A stretch of 64,000 bases of DNA from assembly GCF_000278275.1 (NCBI RefSeq), contig NZ_JH725147.1, forward strand, positions 2,187,793 to 2,251,792, given 5' to 3'. Source of the DNA: Bartonella tamiae Th239 (GTDB lineage: Bacteria; Pseudomonadota; Alphaproteobacteria; Rhizobiales; Rhizobiaceae). Shown here one piece after another: positions 39,859-48,661 of the stretch. The stretch's first letter is position 1. Every line of letters starts with the position of its first letter. A program made the translations under genes and the position numbers. Under the pieces are notes generated by a model that was not told the DNA's origin, searched no databases, and was given only the letters and a program-made list of their open reading frames with translations.

Positions 39859-39900
39859 ATGGCAAGCTTTTTTGCTAAAAAGTGCAAAAATTTAGCATAA
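39859..39900 (+). CDS. 13-codon leader peptide or truncated gene start
   Basis: ATG 39859 has a near-ideal AAGGAG ribosome binding site, and the frame reads MASFFAKKCKNLA then TAA. It is either a leader peptide belonging to the RNA upstream or the stub left after the controlled gene was lost. The following 360 bp to the aldehyde dehydrogenase gene are extremely AT-rich and show no coding signal. Confidence 0.35.
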   Translation: MASFFAKKCKNLA

Positions 39901-40259
39901 TAAAAGGTTGAAAAACAGTTTTTAATCTTTAAAATAAAACCCATAAAGGTCATCAAATTTTTTAAAAAAAAATAATAAATTCAAAAGTTTAAAAAATATT
40001 TTTTTAAAAAAAAACAAAATTTATCAACAAAAGAGATATTTTGATCATTTTTGTTCAAATAATAATCAAAAAAAGGCTATTTTTATTTCTCAATGACGTT
40101 TAAACATATCGCTTTTTAATCATTTTCTTTCATGAATAAGGCTACATATAAGAGTCTCCATTTCAGCCTATTTTGATCTAAAGAGCGTATTCTTATTGGT
40201 CAAAAGCATAAGCTGCTATATACTCTTTGAAAAAAGAAATCATTGAAGGAGAGAATAAG

Positions 40260-41690
40260 ATGTTAGAAAAACGTGAATTTTACATTGACGGACAATGGAT
40301 TGCCCCCCTCGAAAAAAATGATTTAACTGTTATTGATCCTTCGACCGAAGAGGTTTGCGCTATCATCAGTAATGGAAGTTCCAAAGATACCGATAAGGCT
40401 GTTAGCGCTGCAAAAGGCTCATTTGACCAATGGAAAAATACGCCAAGAGATGAGCGTCTTTCTTATGTTAAAAAAATATTGGACATTTATAATCGCCGTA
40501 AAGATGAAATGGCAAAAGCAATTTCATTAGAAATGGGCGCGCCAATTGATATGGCTCTTCAATCACAAGCAGAAGCTGGTGCAAAACATATTGAAACATT
40601 TATTAAAAATTTTGATCAATTCAAATTTGAGCAAGAACTAAATAAAGGGCAATCAGATAGCCGTCTTACCTATGAAGCTATCGGCGTTGTCGCATTGATA
40701 ACTCCATGGAATTGGCCAATGAACCAGGTCACATTAAAAGTTATTCCTGCTTTATTGGCTGGATGCACCATGGTTTTGAAACCGTCAGAAATCGCCCCTC
40801 TTTCCTCAATGCTTTTGGCTGAAATTATCGATGAGGCTGGCGTTCCTGCTGGTGTTTTTAATCTGGTCAATGGTGATGGAGAAGGTGTTGGAAGCCATCT
40901 TTCAAGTCACCCAGATATCGAAATGATTAGTTTTACAGGCTCCACGCGTGCAGGAAAAGCAATATCTAAAAATGCGGCTGAAACCTTAAAGCGCGTTTGT
41001 CTTGAATTGGGAGGAAAAGGCGCAAACATCATTTTTTCTGATGCTGATAAACAAGCGGTCGAACGTGGTGTTCGCCATTGTTTTAATAATAGCGGCCAAA
41101 GCTGTAATGCACCAACGCGTATGATGGTTGAACGTTCAATTTATGAACAAACGGTCGAAAACGCCAAATTGATTGCAGAACAAATACAGGTTGCATCTGC
41201 CCATAATAAGGGAAATCATATCGGCCCTGTCGTCTCAAAAACGCAATATGACAAAATTCAAGATCTTATCCAATCTGGTATTGACGAAGGCGCTGTTCTT
41301 ATTACAGGCGGCACAGGACTACCTGCGGATATGAATCGTGGCTATTTCGTACGACCTACTGTATTTGCTCATGTCAAACCAGATATGCGCATTTTCAAAG
41401 AAGAAATTTTTGGTCCTGTCTTGTCTATCATGCCTTTTGATAGCGAAGAAGAAGTAATTGCCTTAGCCAATGATACGCAATATGGTCTGACGAATTATAT
41501 TCAAACACAAAATCAAGAAAAATATCAACATATTGCGCGAAATTTGCGTTCTGGCATGGTGGAAATTAACGGAAAAAGTTTGCCAAGTGGCAGTTTTTTT
41601 GGTGGTGTAAAATATTCAGGCAGAGCAAGAGAAGGTGGCATTTGGGGCATTGAGGAATTTCTTGACAGTAAAGCGATATCGCTATGGTAA
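40260..41690 (+). CDS. NAD(P)-dependent aldehyde dehydrogenase
   Basis: Cytosolic ALDH-superfamily enzyme, 476 aa from ATG 40260 (MLEKREFYIDGQW); GAAGGAGAG lies 6 nt upstream, so the TTG at 40227 is not the start. The cofactor region has ITPWNWPMNQ near 150 and FTGSTRAGKAIS near 230. LELGGKGANI near 253 carries the general base glutamate, and SGQSCNAPTR near 287 the catalytic cysteine. EIFGPVLSIMPF and the C-terminal signature are intact. The substrate is unknown. It may share a transcript with the structured leader 400 bp upstream. Confidence 0.9.
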   Translation: MLEKREFYIDGQWIAPLEKNDLTVIDPSTEEVCAIISNGSSKDTDKAVSAAKGSFDQWKNTPRDERLSYVKKILDIYNRRKDEMAKAISLEMGAPIDMALQSQAEAGAKHIETFIKNFDQFKFEQELNKGQSDSRLTYEAIGVVALITPWNWPMNQVTLKVIPALLAGCTMVLKPSEIAPLSSMLLAEIIDEAGVPAGVFNLVNGDGEGVGSHLSSHPDIEMISFTGSTRAGKAISKNAAETLKRVCLELGGKGANIIFSDADKQAVERGVRHCFNNSGQSCNAPTRMMVERSIYEQTVENAKLIAEQIQVASAHNKGNHIGPVVSKTQYDKIQDLIQSGIDEGAVLITGGTGLPADMNRGYFVRPTVFAHVKPDMRIFKEEIFGPVLSIMPFDSEEEVIALANDTQYGLTNYIQTQNQEKYQHIARNLRSGMVEINGKSLPSGSFFGGVKYSGRAREGGIWGIEEFLDSKAISLW

Positions 41691-41878
41691 AAGGCGCATA
41701 CATTTCAACATTTCGAAACACTTACAATTTGCTCTCTCCATAGCAAAGATAATTTGCTGTCATCAAACACAAAAATTGCGCAGTTATGAAAAATTTATTG
41801 CGCAATAATTCAAGACAGGTAAGACAAATCAATATTCGTTCTTAAGTATATTATAATAATGAGTTTAGGGAAATATTT

Positions 41879-42904
41879 GTGCCGAATACTGTAACAAGCA
41901 ATATCACTTATCTCTTAAGTGATGAAAGCGCTAAGGGTCAACGTATTGATCAATGGCTTTCTAAACAATTACAAGCAGATTATTCACGTTCACGCTTACA
42001 AGCACTTATTCGGCAAGGACAAATAAAAATTGACAATGTTGTCGTGCTTGAACCGAAAATAAAATTACGTGGAGGTGAAAATATTCAACTGAATTTGCCA
42101 CCACTTCTTGATGCTGAACCACAAGGGGAAAACATCCCTCTCGACATTCTTTATGAAGATAATGATATTATTGTTGTGAATAAGCCAGCAGGTCTTGTCG
42201 TCCATCCAGGTAATGGAAACACCACAGGCACCATGGTCAACGCACTTATTTTTCATTGCGGTCATTCACTCTCTGGCATTGGTGGCGTTAAACGTCCAGG
42301 CATTGTCCATCGGCTTGATAAAGATACCAGCGGCGTCATGGTTGTCGCCAAAAATGATAATGCACATAAAAATTTAAGTGAACAATTTGCCGATCATGGG
42401 CGCAGTGGCGCATTAAAACGTCAATATCACGCACTAATCTGGGGCACACTTGAGCGTGGACGTGGACGCATAGAAACGCATTTAGGACGCTCACAAAGTG
42501 ATAGAACACGCCAAGCTGTTGTGTCATCAACAAGATCTGATGCACGCTATGCCGTAACACATTTTCATATATTAGAAAAATTTGGCACTAAAAACGATGC
42601 AACAGCCGTAGCTAGTCTTGTAGAATGTCAACTGGAAACGGGGCGAACTCATCAAATTCGTGTTCATATGGCTCATATAGGGCATCCGCTGATTGGCGAC
42701 ATGGATTATGGTCGTGCCTACAAAACAAAAACCAACAAGCTAGATGAAGCAATTCGCAATCGTGTTGAATGTTTCTCAAGACAAGCACTTCATGCTGCAA
42801 GTCTGACATTTACGCATCCATCAAATGGAGATATTATGCACTTTCAAAGCGATATTCCAAAAGATATGGCGGCTTTAATTGAGGTTTTTCGTTTGATCGA
42901 ATGA
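41879..42904 (+). CDS. rluD: large-subunit rRNA pseudouridine synthase, RluD type
   Basis: Converts uridines in the 23S rRNA helix 69 region to pseudouridine. The product is 341 aa. An N-terminal S4 RNA-binding domain (residues 18-75, QRIDQWLSKQL and SRLQALIRQGQIKID) precedes the catalytic domain, with DIIVVNKPAGLVVHPG near 100 and HRLDKDTSGVMVVA near 145 holding the catalytic aspartate. LETGRTHQIRVHMAHIGHPLIGD is conserved. The start is GTG 41879. RluD next to RpoH is a common alphaproteobacterial arrangement, which supports RluD over RluC. Confidence 0.93.
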   Translation: MPNTVTSNITYLLSDESAKGQRIDQWLSKQLQADYSRSRLQALIRQGQIKIDNVVVLEPKIKLRGGENIQLNLPPLLDAEPQGENIPLDILYEDNDIIVVNKPAGLVVHPGNGNTTGTMVNALIFHCGHSLSGIGGVKRPGIVHRLDKDTSGVMVVAKNDNAHKNLSEQFADHGRSGALKRQYHALIWGTLERGRGRIETHLGRSQSDRTRQAVVSSTRSDARYAVTHFHILEKFGTKNDATAVASLVECQLETGRTHQIRVHMAHIGHPLIGDMDYGRAYKTKTNKLDEAIRNRVECFSRQALHAASLTFTHPSNGDIMHFQSDIPKDMAALIEVFRLIE

Positions 42905-43073
42905 AACTATTTTTAATCTCGCGATTTTGTGTTAGATTAAACCAGAAAATGACAAAAATTTTAGAAAATTTTGTCACAATGTCGATGTAATTCGATGTCA
43001 CATTTCCTATATAGAATTAAAACTGCGTTTTTGCCTCAATTTAAGGGAATACGCATTATAAGGAGGGTGCACT

Positions 43074-43979
43074 ATGGCCCAAACACATTTACCATCTATT
43101 ACTGCAGGTGATGGCGGTCTTACACGCTATCTAGATGAAATACGTCATTTTCCAATGCTTCAGCCACAAGAAGAATATATGTTGGCAAAGCGTTTTCATG
43201 AACATGATGATCCCAAAGCGGCGCACCGATTGGTGACAAGTCATTTACGTCTGGTGGCAAAAATTGCCATGGGCTATCGTGGCTATGGTCTTCCGATTGG
43301 TGAAGTGATTTCAGAAGGCAATGTTGGCTTAATGCAAGCTGTCAAAAGGTTCGAACCAGAACGCGGTTTTCGCCTTGCAACATATGCGATGTGGTGGATT
43401 AAAGCTTCCATTCAGGAATATGTTTTGCGCTCATGGAGCCTTGTCAAAATGGGAACAACCGCAAATCAAAAACGTCTATTTTTTAATTTACGTAAAGTAA
43501 AAAGTAAAATTCAGGCTCTTGATGATGGTGATTTAAAGCCGGAACAAATCAAAGAAATTGCAACGCGTCTTAATGTAAGTGAAGAGGAAGTCGTTTCAAT
43601 GAATAGACGCCTTTCTGGTGATACTTCGCTTAATGCACCTATACGCGCAAGTGAAGGTGAAAGCGGCGAGTGGCAGGACTGGCTCGTTGATGAATCCAAT
43701 AGTCAAGAACAAATTTTGATTGACCAAGACGAATTAGAAAATCGTCGTTCTATGTTAGAACATGCGATGGCTGGATTAAATGATCGTGAAAAACGCATTT
43801 TTAAAGCACGACGGTTAAGCGATGATCCAATCACCCTGGATGATCTTTCTGGTGAATTTGGCATTAGTCGTGAACGTGTGCGTCAAATTGAAGTCCGTGC
43901 ATTCGAAAAAGTGCAAAATGCCGTTAAAGCATCTGCAATTGCCCAAAGACAGGCATTGGTTCAAACGTCAGCATCTTAA
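43074..43979 (+). CDS. rpoH: heat-shock sigma factor sigma-32
   Basis: Directs RNA polymerase to heat-shock promoters. The product is 301 aa. Region 2 is strong (RLVAKIAMGYRGYGLPIGEVI, EPERGFRLATYAMWWIKASIQEYVLRSW). The RpoH box QKRLFFNLRKVKSKI near 130-144 identifies sigma-32 among the sigma-70 proteins. Region 4 ends in a helix-turn-helix, GISRERVRQIEVRAFEK. AAGGAGGG lies 8 nt before the ATG. A clear terminator follows. Confidence 0.97.
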   Translation: MAQTHLPSITAGDGGLTRYLDEIRHFPMLQPQEEYMLAKRFHEHDDPKAAHRLVTSHLRLVAKIAMGYRGYGLPIGEVISEGNVGLMQAVKRFEPERGFRLATYAMWWIKASIQEYVLRSWSLVKMGTTANQKRLFFNLRKVKSKIQALDDGDLKPEQIKEIATRLNVSEEEVVSMNRRLSGDTSLNAPIRASEGESGEWQDWLVDESNSQEQILIDQDELENRRSMLEHAMAGLNDREKRIFKARRLSDDPITLDDLSGEFGISRERVRQIEVRAFEKVQNAVKASAIAQRQALVQTSAS

Positions 43980-44024
43980 ATCTCAGGTGAGAAAAATCTC
44001 TGATTTTACAAATTAATAAACATT

Positions 44025-44057
44025 AAAACTCGTCATGTACCACATGGCGAGTTTTTC
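44025..44057 (+). terminator. intrinsic terminator of rpoH
   Basis: AAAACTCGTCATGT (44025-44038) pairs with ACATGGCGAGTTTT (44042-44055) across a 3-nt loop, with one G-T pair and a T run at the end. Confidence 0.85.
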
Positions 44058-44290
44058 TTTGCAAAAGACGATTAAACTTTTTAAAGTGCACTGATAGTTT
44101 TATATTGTACATTGAATTATCAATGAAAAACTTCAAATATACATCTGTCGTCATTATGATAATATATATCCCACTTCATAAGTAAACTATATTTATCGGT
44201 AAAAGAAACATAAGCGAAATCAAATTTATACAATTTGACTCCTTTTACATAATTATGTAAACCTCAAGTTTTATTTAATTTAGGGAAAGA

Positions 44291-44647
44291 ATGATGAAAA
44301 TCGCAGGTGGTATTATTGGAATTATAGCTGGAATATTTGGATTTTTGGCTGCTATTACAACATTATTTATTGGAGGCATCGGAAGCGCGTCAGAAGCAGA
44401 AGGGGCTGATATGGTTATTGGTCTTGGATGGGGCGGCATTTTATTTTCTTTTCTTTGCATTATTTTTGCAGCTGTTGCAATTGCTGCAAAAGGTAAAGTG
44501 CCTGGCATCCTTCTTATTCTATCATCTCTTTTGGGCGCTTTCTTAGGTGGAACATTGGTTGCTATTTGCATGGTTCTTGCATTAATTGGCGGAATTATGG
44601 CGCTTTTTGGCAATAAAAAACAAGTCGCAACAACAGTACAAGGATAA
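44291..44647 (+). CDS. four-span membrane protein, DUF4064-like
   Basis: 118 aa with four hydrophobic segments: MMKIAGGIIGIIAGIFGFLAA, a second around 45-66 (IGLGWGGILFSFLCII), a third around 70-90 and a fourth near 92-110. The Gly-rich start and the arrangement resemble DUF4064 small membrane proteins. The function is unknown. It is followed after 7 bp by a secreted-protein gene, probably one transcript. Confidence 0.65.
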   Translation: MMKIAGGIIGIIAGIFGFLAAITTLFIGGIGSASEAEGADMVIGLGWGGILFSFLCIIFAAVAIAAKGKVPGILLILSSLLGAFLGGTLVAICMVLALIGGIMALFGNKKQVATTVQG

Positions 44648-44653
44648 TTTTAC

Positions 44654-44981
44654 ATGCAAAAAAATTATATTAATGATTGCATTATTATTTTCTATTCCTG
44701 CATGGGCTCAAGAGTTACCAAAGTTTGATCCTGCAAAACATTGCAAAACAGTTTCGGAATTTGCAGGACAAGGCAGTTCAAACATGATTTACAATGGATG
44801 TATTGACATGGAACAAAGAGCTTATAATGGTCTTAAAGACAGTTGGGAAAATGTCGATACTAAAACTAGAAGCCACTGTATAAGTATCGCTCAAGTTGGT
44901 GGCAGCAGTTATTCAACACTAAAAGGCTGTGTTGATATGGAAAGCAAGGCTGGAAGCGATAAGTCTGAATTTGAGTTTTGA
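44654..44981 (+). pseudogene. small cysteine-containing secreted protein with a frameshift in the signal peptide
   Basis: The mature part is well conserved in style: HCKTVSEFAGQGSSNMIYNGC and HCISIAQVGGSSYSTLKGCVDME are two copies of a C...GG/QGS..(Y/M)...C(I/V)DME motif seen in small alphaproteobacterial periplasmic proteins. AAGGA sits 9 nt before ATG 44654, but a seven-A tract (44658-44664) puts that ATG out of frame. With six A the start would read MQKIILMIALLFSIPAWAQE, a perfect signal peptide. As written, only an upstream in-frame start inside the previous gene or the internal ATG before IALLFSIPAWA could make it. It may be inactive, phase-variable, read by slippage, or a sequencing error. 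Confidence 0.6.
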
Positions 44982-45033
44982 TGCACGATACTCTTGTAAT
45001 CTAAACTTCAGTGACTTATTCTAATTTGAACTG

Positions 45034-45088
45034 CAACACTCTGATTTTTTATGATATTGTCAATTTTGCAAAATCAGTGTGTTGCATT
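45034..45088. repeat. 17-bp inverted repeat, terminator or miniature element
   Basis: TGCAACACTCTGATTTT (45034-45050) pairs with AAAATCAGTGTGTTGCA (45072-45088), 16 of 17 matching, with a 21-nt loop. A 10-bp direct repeat TTATTCTAAT lies just outside on both sides (45018-45027, 45091-45100), offset 6 and 2 nt from the arms. It may terminate the preceding gene or be a MITE-like insertion. The rest of 44982-45395 shows no gene. Confidence 0.5.
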
Positions 45089-45344
45089 TTATTCTAATAA
45101 TTTTTAAGTATTGATCAAAAATTTTTCATGAGAACGTTGCAAAACATAGTATCTCATTCCTAGTGATCCAAGTTGGGTATGATCAGAATTCCCTTTACGC
45201 TATATTTTAACAAAATAATATTAGCACATTTTTTAAGCATTATAATTATATTTACTAGAATGATAATCATATCATGACTTTATAAGCTTTAAGCTTCTGG
45301 CTTTTCAAAAACTCAGTCGGTAAATTATACATACGCATTATAAC

Positions 45345-45360
45345 CGTTTCATTGGAAACG
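45345..45360. promoter_or_regulatory. short palindrome upstream of the HNH-like gene
   Basis: CGTTTC (45345-45350) and GAAACG (45355-45360) flank ATTG, 36 bp before the HNH-like start codon and just after an ATTATAAC stretch that could be a -10 element. Its position suits a repressor site. Confidence 0.3.
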
Positions 45361-45395
45361 ATAAAAATAGTCCACAACTTATCAAACTTGGATAT

Positions 45396-46298
45396 ATGAA
45401 AATGCCTAAAAAAAGAGATGATTTTTCAAAATCTACTAAAGTAGAGCTTGCTAAACGTGTCGCTTATCGTTGTTCAAATCCTGATTGTGATAGAATAACT
45501 ATTGGCCCTGATAAGTTTGAAAAAACCAAAAGTCAGTCAGTTGGAGTTGCTTGTCATATTCGTGCTGCTTCAAAAGGGGGCACGCGATTTGATCCATCAC
45601 AAACGCCAGAACAGAGATCCTCTTTCGAAAATGGTATTTGGTTATGTCTTGATTGCGCGCGTATTATTGATGCAAATGATGGTACTGGTTATCCTATAGA
45701 ACTTTTAATAAAATGGAAGGAAGAAGCTGAGTTAAGGGCTCTTAAGGCTCGTGATGAGAAGCGGGAGGCAATAAATCTCCCAACATTCTTTAAAGATTTT
45801 ACTTATTTTCAATATGTCAATTATATTCGCTTGGCTTGTTATGTATCCAATGATGCGGATAAAGATTTTCTTAGGAATTTACGTAATGGCTATCCAGTAT
45901 TCGCTTGGTCAAATGAAGATTGTCGTTTAGATAAAATAATACAAAAATTAAATTGTCGATCTACCGAATATAATAAAAATATATCATTTGATTCTGATTT
46001 AATTGGTAAGATGTTTTCTATGAATGAAACTTTTTATACTAAAAATGGTTCTAAATCTCGATATAACTTTGATGCCTCGATAGTTGAAAATTTTAATGAA
46101 AAAAATAGTCCTCATATTTATATAAACCATCATGAATTTAAAATAATTTGTCCATATGATCCCCAATATATAAAAGGAAGTACAGCATATTCTGATTTTA
46201 ATGGTGGTAGAAGAAAATTTAAGGGTTTATTTTTGATGAAACATTACGATGGCAAAAATAAAGTTATTATAATGTCGCCTATCATATTAGGTATTTAG
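45396..46298 (+). CDS. orphan HNH-like protein with unknown C-terminal domain
   Basis: 300 aa, soluble. The N-terminal 110 residues are an HNH/zinc-ribbon module of a type seen fused to many effector domains in bacterial defence genes: C26-x4-C31 (RCSNPDC), H54 in ACHIRAASKGG, N79 in FENGIWLC, and C84-x2-C87 (CLDCARIID). The family position often occupied by the last histidine is Ala88, so nuclease activity is uncertain. A charged helix (KWKEEAELRALKARDEKRE) links to residues 135-300, rich in Asn, Tyr and Phe, which I cannot assign. The gene is more AT-rich than its neighbours, lies alone between a repeat-bearing spacer and tRNA-Phe, and has no partner gene except a 25-codon ORF one base after its stop. 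Probably acquired. A defence role is inference from the N-terminal module. Confidence 0.7.
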   Translation: MKMPKKRDDFSKSTKVELAKRVAYRCSNPDCDRITIGPDKFEKTKSQSVGVACHIRAASKGGTRFDPSQTPEQRSSFENGIWLCLDCARIIDANDGTGYPIELLIKWKEEAELRALKARDEKREAINLPTFFKDFTYFQYVNYIRLACYVSNDADKDFLRNLRNGYPVFAWSNEDCRLDKIIQKLNCRSTEYNKNISFDSDLIGKMFSMNETFYTKNGSKSRYNFDASIVENFNEKNSPHIYINHHEFKIICPYDPQYIKGSTAYSDFNGGRRKFKGLFLMKHYDGKNKVIIMSPIILGI

Positions 46299-46299
46299 A

Positions 46300-46377
46300 A
46301 TGAAAGTGAAATGGGCGTTTTTAATAGCATTAGTACATGTTAGTTTTTATAAGAAATACCATCATAGTCTGCTTTAA
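46300..46377 (+). CDS. 25-aa hydrophobic mini-ORF coupled to the HNH-like gene
   Basis: ATG 46300 lies one base after the TAG of the HNH-like gene. The frame reads MKVKWAFLIALVHVSFYKKYHHSLL: a basic start, a short hydrophobic stretch and a basic/His tail. It could be a small membrane peptide or chance. No further gene follows before tRNA-Phe; 46378-46613 contains a small hairpin with arms GGCGTATG and CATACGCC near 46460-46490. Confidence 0.25.
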   Translation: MKVKWAFLIALVHVSFYKKYHHSLL

Positions 46378-46613
46378 TTAGATTTTTTTTAAAGTTAATG
46401 AATTATCAAAGCTCCATATTTAGCGTTGATAATTTATAATCTTATAAATATTCACAACGGGCGTATGATTCTTGTATAAATGCCATACGCCTAAATGTTA
46501 TGGATTTTTATGATTTTCAAAGCCTATTTAAACGTATGCTAAAAGGTGGGCTCAAAAGTGGATTGTTAAAAAAAATGTTTCTTGAGTATTCGATTTTTTT
46601 GTTTTTTTAAAAA

Positions 46614-46689
<76 letters not shown>

Positions 46690-46834
46690 ATGTTCAGTAA
46701 TTTTACTGAAGCGGTTGGTTTATAGCATTAAAATCGACGCTGTCCAGTCATCTTATAAAAAATATTTATTTTTCACATTTATTTTTAAACGACTTGCGCT
46801 TTTTTTCAACCGCGCGTATACGCCCTAACATTAC

Positions 46835-46909
46835 GCGCCCATCGTCTAGCGGTCAGGACGCCGCCCTCTCACGGCGGAAACAGGGGTTCGATTCCCCTTG
46901 GGCGTACCA
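46835..46909 (+). tRNA. tRNA-Glu (CTC)
   Basis: 75 nt including encoded CCA. It begins GCGCCCATCGTCTAG. The anticodon arm CCGCC-CTCTCAC-GGCGG gives CTC. The T arm is GGGGTTCGATTCCCC. The acceptor stem has a G-T pair at 1-72. Confidence 0.94.
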
Positions 46910-47378
46910 AAAACGTTTCTAATTCGAACATAATTCGTTTTGCTCATTTTCTAAATCAAAACCAAAAATTTAATCTTAAGCTCATTCAATAAAAATCGAA
47001 TGAGCCACTCTTCAATAACTTACAAAAGAGCAAGATATTATCAGTTTAACAGTGAATAAAACAGCTTTTGATTCTATACTATTACCGTCAATATTATCAA
47101 AACATACATAAATTACCCCATAAATCTTATCTTTTAACAATTAAAACCAATTTATCATCCTTTTATTATGAATGTGATTGTCTAATCGCACATCAACAGT
47201 TTGATATAAAATAAAAGTATCATTTTATTGAAGAAAAATTTTCACTGCAAAAGTGATCTATATTTATATAAGTATTTTATATTAAATAAGAAAATATAAA
47301 TATAATTTTATAGATAACTCCCAAAAAAAATAAAATAATCATAAAGTTTTATTTTTTATTTGAATATTTTTTTGTTTT
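46910..47378. other. intergenic region upstream of serC leader
   Basis: About 470 bp, AT-rich especially at 47220-47370. It must hold the serC promoter. I see no coding remnant. Confidence 0.4.
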
Positions 47379-47440
47379 CAGATAACCAAATAAGTGGGCC
47401 ACCTCTTCCCAACGAGAGGCGTGCTATCTGAAAGGGTAGA
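47379..47440 (+). promoter_or_regulatory. serC-type leader RNA motif
   Basis: CAGATA (47379-47384) pairs with TATCTG (47425-47430), enclosing a CCTCT/AGAGG hairpin (47402-47406 with 47415-47419) and the GGGCCACC segment. AAAGGGT with the serC start follows directly. Position and shape match the serC motif described upstream of serC-serA in alphaproteobacteria, a presumed cis-regulator with unknown ligand. Identity is from memory of the motif, not a model search. Confidence 0.65.
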
Positions 47441-47445
47441 ATATT

Positions 47446-48609
47446 ATGATAAAAGTAAATGAACCGGGTCAACGCCCGGATAATCCACGTTTTTCTTCAG
47501 GACCTTGTGCAAAACGGCCTGGTTGGACAGTTTCCGTTTTAAATGATGCACCGCTTGGTCGTTCGCATAGAGCAAAAATTGGCAAAAAAAAACTTGCTGA
47601 AGCTATTGATCTCACGCGTGAAGTTCTAGAAGTTCCTGACAATTATCGCATTGCTATTGTTCCTGCTTCTGATACAGGAGCCGTTGAAATGGCACTATGG
47701 TCGCTTCTTGGCGAACGTGGTGTTGACATGCTTTCATGGGAAAGCTTTGGTGCTGGTTGGGTTACAGATGTCGTTAAACAATTGAAAATTGCCGATATAC
47801 GCAAGTTGGAAGCGCCATATGGTGAATTGCCTGATTTAACCAGCATTGACTTTAACCGCGACGTTGTTTTCACATGGAATGGAACAACTTCTGGCGTTTG
47901 TGTTCCTAATGGCGACTTTATTCCTCATGAGCGTCAAGGTTTAACAATTTGTGATGCCACTTCAGCAGCTTTTGCACAAAAACTTGATTTTTCGAAATTA
48001 GATGTTGTCACATTTTCGTGGCAAAAGGTTTTGGGCGGTGAAGGTGGTCATGGTATTCTCATACTCGGACCACGTGCGGTCAAGCGTCTAGAAAATTACA
48101 CACCGGATTGGCCACTTCCTAAAATCTTCCGTATGACAAAATCGGGTCGATTGATTGAAGGTTTGTTTCAAGGTGAGACGATCAATACACCTTCAATGTT
48201 ATGCGTGGAAGATTATTTGGATGCGTTAAAATGGGCAAAATCGATTGGTGGTTTAAAGACTCTTCATAAGCGTGCAAATGAAAATTTTCGTATTCTTGAT
48301 AAATTTGTACAAAAAACACCTTGGATTGACAATCTGGCTAAACGTCCCGAAACGCGTTCCAATACATCTGTATGTTTAACGATTGTTGATCCTGACATTC
48401 TTTCACTAACTAGTGAAAAACAGGCCGCTTTTGCAAAGGCCATAGTCACACGGCTTGATGAAGCAGGTGTCGCTTATGATATAGGCGCTTATCGTGACGC
48501 ACCATCTGGCTTGCGCATATGGACAGGAGCCACAGTTGAATCTTCCGATTTACAAATTTTAACTGAGTGGCTGGAATGGGCTTTCCAAAGCGAAAAAGCG
48601 GCTCTTTAA
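47446..48609 (+). CDS. serC: phosphoserine aminotransferase
   Basis: PLP enzyme converting 3-phosphohydroxypyruvate and glutamate to phosphoserine, the second step of serine synthesis. The product is 387 aa, the alphaproteobacterial form. [12 protein letters not shown] near the N-terminus is the substrate-binding loop. [17 protein letters not shown] near 185-200 carries the PLP lysine. [12 protein letters not shown] and WTGATVE are conserved. serA follows after 52 bp with AGGAGG before its ATG. Confidence 0.96.
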   Translation: MIKVNEPGQRPDNPRFSSGPCAKRPGWTVSVLNDAPLGRSHRAKIGKKKLAEAIDLTREVLEVPDNYRIAIVPASDTGAVEMALWSLLGERGVDMLSWESFGAGWVTDVVKQLKIADIRKLEAPYGELPDLTSIDFNRDVVFTWNGTTSGVCVPNGDFIPHERQGLTICDATSAAFAQKLDFSKLDVVTFSWQKVLGGEGGHGILILGPRAVKRLENYTPDWPLPKIFRMTKSGRLIEGLFQGETINTPSMLCVEDYLDALKWAKSIGGLKTLHKRANENFRILDKFVQKTPWIDNLAKRPETRSNTSVCLTIVDPDILSLTSEKQAAFAKAIVTRLDEAGVAYDIGAYRDAPSGLRIWTGATVESSDLQILTEWLEWAFQSEKAAL

Positions 48610-48661
48610 GTATTCTTCAAATGGTAAAAACCATTTCATAATTATTTTCTAGGAGGCCATT

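Noticed and set aside
39900..40226. Possible coding continuation after the 13-codon ORF
   Set aside because: All frames are broken within a few codons and the sequence is near-pure A/T.
45255..45275. Fur-box-like AATGATAATCATATCAT upstream of the HNH-like gene
   Set aside because: An almost identical string occurs inside the putR remnant, and Rhizobiales iron control usually uses other boxes; too weak to call.
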